NCBI GenBank assembly: GCA_017860335.1
Contig: JAFNAU010000185.1
Span: 1 to 10,193, forward strand
Length of the DNA: 10,193 bases
Direction of reading: 5' to 3'
From: Bacteroidota bacterium
GTDB taxonomy: Bacteria > Bacteroidota > Bacteroidia > Bacteroidales > Paludibacteraceae
Position numbers and translations under genes: made by a program. This document shows positions 1-6,443 of this stretch, one piece after another; the first letter of the stretch is position 1; every line of letters starts with the position of its first letter. The notes beneath the pieces were generated by a model. The model saw nothing but the letters and a program-made list of their open reading frames with translations, was not told where the DNA came from and did not search any database.

Positions 1-558
1 CCCTGGCACGAACACACCGGAAGCTGGTTCTGGTGGGGAAAAGGAAACTGCACTGCCGAAGAATATAAACAACTCTGGATTATGACTTACCGTTTCATGA
101 AAAACGAAGGACTGAACAATCTGCTGTTCGCCTACTCTCCCGACATTCAGGGTCCGGGTGATATATATCTGGAGTTTTATCCTGGCGACGAATATGTTGA
201 CATTCTTGGTCTTGACGGTTACCACCGCGATAACGAAAAGGGTACTGAGGCATACACCAAAGCACTCAACACCATCCTGACATTCATGACCGAAGAAGGT
301 AAAAAACGTCATAAACCCATAGCACTTACCGAAACAGGTCTGGAAGCCATACCAATTGCCGACTGGTGGACGAATGTACTTTTACCTATTGCTGAAAAAT
401 ACCCTGTAAGTTACGTACTGGTTTGGAGAAATGCTTATGACCGTGAGAATCATTACTATGCACCCTATCCAGGTCAAATATCCGAAGCGGATTTTAAGAA
501 ATTCTATTTGAATTCAAAAACTCTGTTTTGTAAAGATGTTCAAAATTTATACAAATAA
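1..558 (+). CDS. GH26 endo-beta-1,4-mannanase, C-terminal part (5' end outside window)
   Basis: The reading frame is open from base 1 and ends at TAA 556-558, giving 185 residues of the C-terminal half of a glycoside hydrolase family 26 catalytic domain. It starts inside the acid/base motif (PWHEHTGSWFWWG), whose Glu is residue 4. The nucleophile motif ALTETG has its Glu at residue 111 (codon 331-333). The spacing of about 107 residues matches the roughly 108 I recall for Cellvibrio Man26A. Aromatic residues in SYVLVWRNAYDRENHYYAPY close the barrel. Family members hydrolyse internal beta-1,4-mannosyl bonds in mannan, galactomannan or glucomannan. Any signal peptide lies upstream of the window. 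It is followed after 12 nt by the GH130 gene, the same order as in the B. fragilis mannan operon, where the GH26 enzyme mainly releases mannobiose. The family call is firm; the exact product and location are inferred. Confidence 0.93.
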   Translation, partial: PWHEHTGSWFWWGKGNCTAEEYKQLWIMTYRFMKNEGLNNLLFAYSPDIQGPGDIYLEFYPGDEYVDILGLDGYHRDNEKGTEAYTKALNTILTFMTEEGKKRHKPIALTETGLEAIPIADWWTNVLLPIAEKYPVSYVLVWRNAYDRENHYYAPYPGQISEADFKKFYLNSKTLFCKDVQNLYK

Positions 559-570
559 AACATATACAAG

Positions 571-1740
571 ATGAATGATTTTAATAATAAAATAAAGCAG
601 CTGTTTGAAAATCAGGAAAAATTCCTGAATGTAGAAAATACCCCTGTAGGAAATACTAACGGATGGTATCAACGATATAAAAATCCAATACTCACTGCCG
701 CTCACACTCCGCTCAACTGGCGTTATGATCTCTGCGAGCAAACAAATCCGTTGTTGATGGAACGAATCGGAATCAATGCTGTGCTTAATTCGGGAGCCAT
801 AAAATGGGAAGGAAAGTACCTGATTGTTGCCCGCGTGGAAGGTTATGACCGCAAATCGTTTTTTGCTATCGCCGAAAGCCCGAATGGCATTGACAATTTC
901 CGGTTCTGGTCGCATCCAGTGTTAATGCCCGACACTGAAAATTCGACAACCAATGTATATGATATGCGGCTGACACAACACGAAGATGGCTGGATATACG
1001 GCATTTTCTGTGCAGAAAGGCCTGATCCTACAGCTGCATACGGCGATTTGTCGAAAGCCACTGCTGCAGCAGGCATTGCCCGCACGAAAGATCTTATTCA
1101 CTGGGAAAGATTGCCCGACCTGAAATCCGACAGTCAGCAACGCAATGTGGTGCTTCATCCTGAATTTGTCAACGGAAAATATGCGCTTTACACCCGTCCG
1201 CAGGATGGATTTATCGATACCGGCAAAGGTTCCGGAATTGGCTGGGCGCTGGTCGAAAGTATGGAAAATGCTGCTGTAACAGAGGAGATTATCATTGACA
1301 AACGTTTTTATCATACCATCAAGGAAGTGAAAAACGGAGAAGGACCCGCACCAATAAAAACTCCGTACGGATGGATTCATTTGGCACATGGTGTAAGAAA
1401 TTGCGCTGCAGGTCTGAGATATGTATTATATTTGTACATGACTTCACTCGAAGATCCAACCCTGCAAATAGCTGCACCGGGCGGATATTTCATGGCACCC
1501 GAAGAAGGAGAACGTGTGGGTGATGTATCAAACGTATTGTTTTCGAATGGCTGGATTGCCGATGACGACGGTCGTGTGTTTATTTATTACGCTTCGTCGG
1601 ACACCCGCATGCATGTAGCTACCACAACTATCGACAGACTGGTGGATTACTGCCTGAATACGCCTGAAGATGGTCTGACAACAACAGCATCTGTTCAGGC
1701 AATTAACAAATTGATTGACAAAAATTTAAAAGTTCAATAA
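571..1740 (+). CDS. mgp: GH130 4-O-beta-D-mannosyl-D-glucose phosphorylase
   Basis: This 389-residue protein has the length of the characterised B. fragilis enzyme (about 390) and no signal peptide, so it is cytoplasmic. Family members use inorganic phosphate to split beta-1,4-mannosyl-glucose into alpha-mannose 1-phosphate and glucose. Visible GH130 features are NPILTAAHTPLNWRYDLCEQ near residue 38, INAVLNSGAI at 68-77, the RVEGYDRKSFF segment at 88-98, and VYDMRLT, in which Asp131 falls at the number reported for the general acid of the B. fragilis enzyme. RHWH-type phosphate-site equivalents lie further on, around LHPEFVNGKYALYTRPQDGF. No internal loss is seen. It is 12 nt after the GH26 stop and 13 nt before the transporter, so the genes are almost certainly co-transcribed. 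The neighbouring 2-epimerase would supply its substrate from mannobiose. GH130_2 mannooligosaccharide phosphorylase is the alternative; length and context favour GH130_1. Confidence 0.94.
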   Translation: MNDFNNKIKQLFENQEKFLNVENTPVGNTNGWYQRYKNPILTAAHTPLNWRYDLCEQTNPLLMERIGINAVLNSGAIKWEGKYLIVARVEGYDRKSFFAIAESPNGIDNFRFWSHPVLMPDTENSTTNVYDMRLTQHEDGWIYGIFCAERPDPTAAYGDLSKATAAAGIARTKDLIHWERLPDLKSDSQQRNVVLHPEFVNGKYALYTRPQDGFIDTGKGSGIGWALVESMENAAVTEEIIIDKRFYHTIKEVKNGEGPAPIKTPYGWIHLAHGVRNCAAGLRYVLYLYMTSLEDPTLQIAAPGGYFMAPEEGERVGDVSNVLFSNGWIADDDGRVFIYYASSDTRMHVATTTIDRLVDYCLNTPEDGLTTTASVQAINKLIDKNLKVQ

Positions 1741-1753
1741 ATAACTGATACCA

Positions 1754-3031
1754 ATGGCACAGATTAAGTTTAAAGAAAAAGCAGGTTATGGATTTGGCGA
1801 CATGGCATCATCCATGTTCTGGAAAATCTTCGGGATGTATTCATTGTTTTTCTATACCGATGTATTCGGAATTTCAGCGGCAGCTGCCGGAACCATGTTT
1901 CTCGTAGCACGGCTCTGGGACTCATTCTTCGATATCGGTGTAGGAATCATGGCCGATCGCACCAAAACCCGCTGGGGTAAATACCGTCCTTACCTGCTGT
2001 GGTTTGCCATACCTTTTTCCGTTATGGGAGTCATAACATTTTTCGTTCCTGATTTCGGACAGACAGGCAAACTTATTTATGCATACATCACCTATTCGCT
2101 CATGATGATTGTATATTCACTTATCAATGTGCCTTATGCATCCTTGCTCGGCGTTATGTCCCCCGATCCGAAAATGCGTTCTCCGGTTGGTTGGACCTTA
2201 GGCGTACTTGTGATAGGTGTTATCTGTTCTGTCCTGTTTTTCCTGTGTTTTAGTTTTACACGCGAACGTGTGGAAGCAGTCAGCAAAGAAGAAAACGAAA
2301 ATATATCGGTTAAACAGGATTTGCAGCATTTGCTACACAATTCACCCTGGTGGATACTTGTCGGCACGGGTTTGGCTGCTCTGCTTTTCAACGCTGTACG
2401 CGATGGCGTGGCTATTTATTATTTCCGCGATTATGTGGGAAGTAATTACACCGCGCCGTTATTTGGCTGGGATATAGCTACCATTTATTTTCTGGTTGGT
2501 CAGGCAGCCAATATTGTCGGAGTCGTACTGGCACCTTCGGTTTCGGCCCGCTTCGGCAAACGCAATACTTATATGCTTGCCATGGTTATTGCTGCCGTAC
2601 TGAGTATTGTGTTTTTCTTTATCCCCAATAATGTAACCCTGATATTAATCCTTCAGGTACTCATTTCTGTTTGCGCAGGATATGTATTGCCACTGCTTTG
2701 GAGCATGTTTTCGGACATTGTCGATTATCAGGAATACAAAACCAACCGCCGTGCATCAGGATTGATTTTTTCCTCATCGTCCATGTCGCAAAAGCTGGGC
2801 TGGGCATTGGGAGCAGCTCTTGGAGGCTGGATACTGGCTATTTTCAAATACAATCCGGATATTGTCACACAATTGCCGCAAACTATCCTTGGCGAACGAC
2901 TCATGTTGAGTGTATTCCCGGCAATTTGCGCGTTGCTGGCTGCTGTAGGTATGCTTCTATACCCGCTCACTGAAGATAAAGTGAAGCAAATAGCTGAAGA
3001 ACTGAACAAAAGACGTGAAAATGCAAAGTAA
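1754..3031 (+). CDS. GPH-family (MFS) sugar:cation symporter, probable mannobiose importer, lacking one internal segment
   Basis: A 425-residue inner-membrane transporter of the glycoside-pentoside-hexuronide:cation symporter family. The N-terminal GYGFGDMASSMFW and the cytoplasmic loop motif ADRTKTRWGKYRPYLLW (residues 67-83) are diagnostic, as is the C-terminal segment DIVDYQEYKTNRRASGLIFS. Homologues in this position of mannan operons are thought to import beta-1,4-mannobiose. The family usually runs to about 450-480 residues. Here the segment after VMSPDPKMRS (about residue 143) jumps directly to GWTLGVL. The usual stretch with a conserved Tyr-Arg, a full membrane helix and a short loop is absent, a loss of about 40-50 residues that stays in frame. 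The rest aligns well by eye. With one helix missing, the encoded protein would have disturbed topology, so either it is non-functional or the sequence is incomplete here. The 3' end overlaps the epimerase start by 11 nt. Confidence 0.88.
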   Translation: MAQIKFKEKAGYGFGDMASSMFWKIFGMYSLFFYTDVFGISAAAAGTMFLVARLWDSFFDIGVGIMADRTKTRWGKYRPYLLWFAIPFSVMGVITFFVPDFGQTGKLIYAYITYSLMMIVYSLINVPYASLLGVMSPDPKMRSPVGWTLGVLVIGVICSVLFFLCFSFTRERVEAVSKEENENISVKQDLQHLLHNSPWWILVGTGLAALLFNAVRDGVAIYYFRDYVGSNYTAPLFGWDIATIYFLVGQAANIVGVVLAPSVSARFGKRNTYMLAMVIAAVLSIVFFFIPNNVTLILILQVLISVCAGYVLPLLWSMFSDIVDYQEYKTNRRASGLIFSSSSMSQKLGWALGAALGGWILAIFKYNPDIVTQLPQTILGERLMLSVFPAICALLAAVGMLLYPLTEDKVKQIAEELNKRRENAK

Positions 3032-4220
3032 CACTGCAAGATTACTCAAAGAGGCTGAACAAATTTTCACGGAAAACATCAGTCCCTTCTGGTTGTCGAA
3101 AATGGTTGATAATGAGCATGGTGGTTTCTATGGCCGTATAACCGGCGAAGGTGAGATTATTCCCGATGCCCCGAAAGGAGCCGTACTGAATGCCCGTATT
3201 TTGTGGACATTTGCAGCCGCATACCGCATTTTCGGGAAAAAAAGCTATCTCATTACTGCCAGAAGAGCCAAAGATTATCTACTGAAATACTTTTACGATA
3301 ACACTGACGGAGGTATTTACTGGATGCTCGACTATACCGGAAAACCTCTTGAAACAAAAAAACAGATTTATGCACTGGGTTTTGCCATTTACGGTTTGAG
3401 TGAATACTACCGGGCTACTTCCGACAATGAAGCCCTCGAATGTGCCAAAGCGATATTTTTTGACATCGAAAAATACAGCTTTGATAAACAGGGAAATGGT
3501 TATCTCGAAGCGTTTACCGAAAACTGGCAACCAATTGCCGATATGCGCTTGAGCGAAAAGGATGAAAATGTGGAGAAAACGATGAATACTCACCTCCACA
3601 TTCTGGAGTCCTACACTAATCTTTACCGGGTGTGGAAAAATGAACAGTTGAAACATCAACTTCAAAACCTGATTGAATTATTTCTGGATAAAATCATCAA
3701 TCGGGACAATTATCATCTGAACCTGTTCTTTGATATGAACTGGACGGACAAGTCTGAAATTATATCCTACGGACATGATATTGAAGCTTCATGGTTATTG
3801 TACGAAGCAGCGCAGGTTTTGGGTGATGAAAAAATCCAGAACAGAGTAAAAGAACTTGTTCCTCATATCATTCGGGCATCACTTGAAGGATTTCAGCCGG
3901 ATAACAACATGATTTATGAAAAAGAAAAAAACTCCGGAGATGAAGACAGAGACCGTCATTGGTGGGTTCAGGCTGAAACGGTTGTGGGTCTATTGAATCA
4001 CTATCAATATTATAACGACATAAGTTCGCTCGACAAAGCTATCGCGTGTTTTGATTACATAAAAGACAATCTGTTGGATAAACAAAACGGTGAATGGTTC
4101 TGGAGCATCCGTAGCGACGGAACCGTCAACCGCCGCGACGACAAAGCCGGTATCTGGAAATGTCCCTATCACAACAGCCGGATGTGTTTTGAAATCATGG
4201 AACGCTTCGGTCAGGAATAA
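3021..4220 (+). CDS. ce: Cellobiose 2-epimerase (mannobiose 2-epimerase), AGE family
   Basis: A 399-residue cytoplasmic (alpha/alpha)6-barrel epimerase of the N-acylglucosamine 2-epimerase family. It epimerises the reducing-end sugar of beta-1,4 disaccharides; in mannan use it turns mannobiose into mannosyl-glucose for the GH130 enzyme. The three family catalytic histidines are visible: NTHLH (His191/His193), SYGHDIEASW (His252) and CPYHNSRM (His384), spaced as in known cellobiose 2-epimerases. HGGFYGRI near the N-terminus, KGAVLNARILWTFAAAYR (about 52-69), RHWWVQAE and GEWFWS are further family motifs. ATG 3021 is chosen over GTG 3015 because MQSNTARLLKEAE is the usual amino end. That start overlaps the transporter stop by 11 nt, suggesting translational coupling. 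The gene appears intact and full length. Confidence 0.95.
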   Translation: MQSNTARLLKEAEQIFTENISPFWLSKMVDNEHGGFYGRITGEGEIIPDAPKGAVLNARILWTFAAAYRIFGKKSYLITARRAKDYLLKYFYDNTDGGIYWMLDYTGKPLETKKQIYALGFAIYGLSEYYRATSDNEALECAKAIFFDIEKYSFDKQGNGYLEAFTENWQPIADMRLSEKDENVEKTMNTHLHILESYTNLYRVWKNEQLKHQLQNLIELFLDKIINRDNYHLNLFFDMNWTDKSEIISYGHDIEASWLLYEAAQVLGDEKIQNRVKELVPHIIRASLEGFQPDNNMIYEKEKNSGDEDRDRHWWVQAETVVGLLNHYQYYNDISSLDKAIACFDYIKDNLLDKQNGEWFWSIRSDGTVNRRDDKAGIWKCPYHNSRMCFEIMERFGQE

Positions 4221-4271
4221 TTTAAGTGAAACACAAATTTTTACAGAAAATACTAATACCATTCTTTCAAA

Positions 4272-5069
4272 ATGAAACACTTTCTTTTAATCACGTTATC
4301 ACTGGTTTCCATTTTAACATTTTCGTCTTTCACAGCGCCCCGGAATACTTCTGTGGCTGTTCACGGCAATCTGAAAGTTACAGGGACGCAACTTGTCGAC
4401 CAGCAAGATCAACCCGTTATGTTGCGGGGAGCAAGTTTTGGCTGGCACAATCTCTGGCCGCGTTACTATAACAAAAAAGCGGTATCCTGGCTCGTCAAAG
4501 ACTGGAAATGTAATGTGATACGTGCTTCAATGGGTGTTGGGCTCGACGATTCGTACCTCGAAAATCCCGATTTTGCACTGAAATGTATGACCACGGTGAT
4601 TGATGAAGCTATAAAATGCGGAATTTATGTGATAATTGATTTCCACAGTCATAAAATTCATACCGCAGAAGCCAAAGAATTTTTCACCTTAATGGCCGTG
4701 CCATCGATCCGGATAATATCATTCTGGTTGGTTCGCCACACTGGGATCAGGACCTGCATCTGGTTGCAGAAAATCCAATCAAAGGACAGAATAATATTAT
4801 GTACACCATGCATTTCTATGCAGGGACACACAAAAAGTGGTTGCGCGACCGTACCGACGAAGCGATTGCAACGGGAATTCCCGTTTTCGTTTCTGAGTGT
4901 GCTGGAATGGAAGCATCGGGCGACGGAGCTCCTTCCCCGTGCTTCGTCTGAAGGCAACTGGGCTGACGATGTGATAAAAAAGTGGGGACTCTTAGGCCGC
5001 GATGCCATCAGAAAAGGTAATCTGAATAATGTAAGCAATCATTTGAACCACGACCCACAGATAAAATAG
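4272..5069 (+). pseudogene. GH5 (subfamily 2-like) endoglucanase/mannanase gene, frame-disrupted by two missing segments
   Basis: The gene starts at ATG 4272 with an export signal (MKHFLLITLSLVSILTFSSF) and no lipobox Cys. Three conserved blocks then lie in two frames. Block one, frame of the start to about 4697, holds MLRGASFGWHNLWPRYYN, NVIRASMGV and IDFHSHKIH. Block two, about 4697-4930 and shifted, reads RAIDPDNIILVGSPHWDQD, MYTMHFYAGTHKKW and VFVSECAGMEASGDG, which carries the nucleophile Glu codon at 4895-4897. Block three, about 4926-5069 and back in the first frame, reads LLPRASSEGNWADDVIKKWG. Missing between blocks one and two are about 36 residues with the NEP acid/base motif. Missing between two and three are about 32 residues with the usual W.SDKDE region. 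The 265-residue open frame spanning the gene is therefore composite, with a nonsense middle. An intact relative would be an exported beta-1,4-glucanase or glucomannanase. As read, the product cannot be catalytic. It starts 51 nt after the epimerase. Confidence 0.85.
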
Positions 5070-5148
5070 TTTTTTTTACATTAATTTTATGGCGTGAAAA
5101 AACGTAACTAACCTGGTAAATTTATAATTAAGAACAAATTATAATCCA

Positions 5149-6433
5149 ATGAAAAGTAAATTTATTGTATTAATCATTCTTTCGGCTTTTACCTCTGCCC
5201 ATCGTGAAAACGGATAACAAAGGGTTTTGGTTAGCCAAAATCCAAACACCCGAAGCTTCATTTACACCTCAGACCATCGCCTTTTCGGATGGTGAAACGC
5301 TGACGCTGAAAAATATACTGATCGGTGAAGTATGGCTTGCATCTGGTCAGAGCAATATGGAAATGCCGTTGAACGGATTTTGGAACTGTCCGATTCAGGA
5401 CGCAAACGAAACTATAGCCCTGTCCGGGAAAAACAAAGGAATTCGTTTTGCCGTTGTCCCTAAAACTCCTGCATACGAACCTCAGGAAACCTGTCCGGGT
5501 AAATGGATGCTAAGCAATCCGAACAACGCACCCTTGTTCAGCGCTACAGCTTATCATTTTGCTCAAATGCTTTACAATACACTGAATGTGCCTGTGGGAA
5601 TTATTGTTTGCAGCTGGGGAGGGTCGCGTGTCGAAAGCTGGACCAACCGCGAAATCCTGGAAACTTATCCCGATATTGATCTCACCAAAAAAGGTATTGA
5701 AGCCGAACAGGAATGGAAACGACCTTTGCTCATGTACAACGGCATGCTAAAACCACTGTCAAACTTCACACTGAAAGGTTTTATCTGGTATCAGGGCGAA
5801 TCGAACGTGGGTAAACATGATAATTATGCAAAGCGTTTATCTGCGATGGTTGAACTTTGGAGAAAAGATTGGAAAAACAATAATCTTCCCTTCTATTATG
5901 CCGAAATTGCACCCTGGATATATGGCGATGGCGAAACTGGGATTTCGGGTGCGCTGCTGCGGGAAGCACAGTTCAAAGCTCAATCCATCATCCCGAACAG
6001 CGGAATGATATCCACAAATGATTTGGTGGAGGAATATGAAAAAACAAATATTCATCCGAAAAATAAAACCGATGTGGGAAAACGGCTGGCTTATCTTGCT
6101 CTGAATCAAACTTATGAATTGAGAAGTATTGTTGCCCATGGACCCGAATTCAAATCAATGAAAATCAAAGATGGAAAAATAATTCTATCCTTCAGTTATG
6201 CTCAGGATGGATTCAGCAGAGAAAACGACATCAGGGGATTTGAAATTTGCGGAAGCGATAAAATCTTTATTCCGGCTACCGCCAAACTCGACAATAATCT
6301 GAAAATAATTCTTTCCAGTGAGAAAATTCAAAATCCGATTGCCGCGCGCTACTGTTTCCGCAATTTCCAGCCTGGAAATCTGGCCAACACTCGCGGACTA
6401 CCGGTGGTACCTTTCAGAACTGACAACTATTAA
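5149..6433 (+). pseudogene. Sialate O-acetylesterase-like SGNH carbohydrate esterase, frame-broken near the N-terminus
   Basis: ATG 5149 opens a typical export signal (MKSKFIVLIILSAFTSA) but hits a stop at 5215-5217. The remaining protein is in another frame, recognisable from about 5204 (KTDNKGFWLAKIQTP) to TAA 6431-6433. GTG 5204 could formally start a 409-residue frame, but that would leave a cytoplasmic protein lacking the N-terminal beta domain. SGNH signatures are clear: LIGEVWLASGQSNMEMP with the nucleophile Ser codon at 5351-5353, GGSRVESW, GFIWYQGESN, and NIHPKNKTDVGKRLA with the catalytic His codon at 6053-6055. The C-terminus RYCFRNFQPGNL/GLPVVPFRTD is also typical. Between signal peptide and body, the usual LP..F.D.MVLQ...PVWGWA block of about 40 residues is absent. 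In glycan loci such esterases remove O-acetyl groups, here plausibly from acetylated glucomannan. The broken start makes export as read unlikely. Confidence 0.86.
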
Positions 6434-6443
6434 ATCATTATGT

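Noticed and set aside
922..1389. 155-residue minus-strand open frame inside GH130
   Set aside because: It lies opposite a well-conserved GH130 gene and has no recognisable protein features; it is a shadow frame.
4221..4271. Possible promoter between epimerase and GH5
   Set aside because: No Bacteroidota -33/-7 pair is visible in the 51-nt gap.
4700..5000. Programmed frameshifting or recoding in GH5
   Set aside because: Conserved family blocks are physically missing at the frame changes, which recoding cannot explain.
5122..5144. 8-bp inverted repeat TTATAATT/AATTATAA upstream of the esterase
   Set aside because: It is made only of A and T with a 7-nt spacer in an AT-rich gap, so chance is likely; no promoter boxes fit around it.
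5070..5148. Possible promoter or terminator between GH5 and the esterase
   Set aside because: There is a T run after the GH5 stop but no hairpin before it, and no TTTG/TAnnTTTG pair; the gap is compatible with one transcript.
6318..6443. Longer GH3 frame starting at 6318
   Set aside because: The extra 42 residues overlap the esterase C-terminus in another frame and precede a clear signal peptide at ATG 6444.
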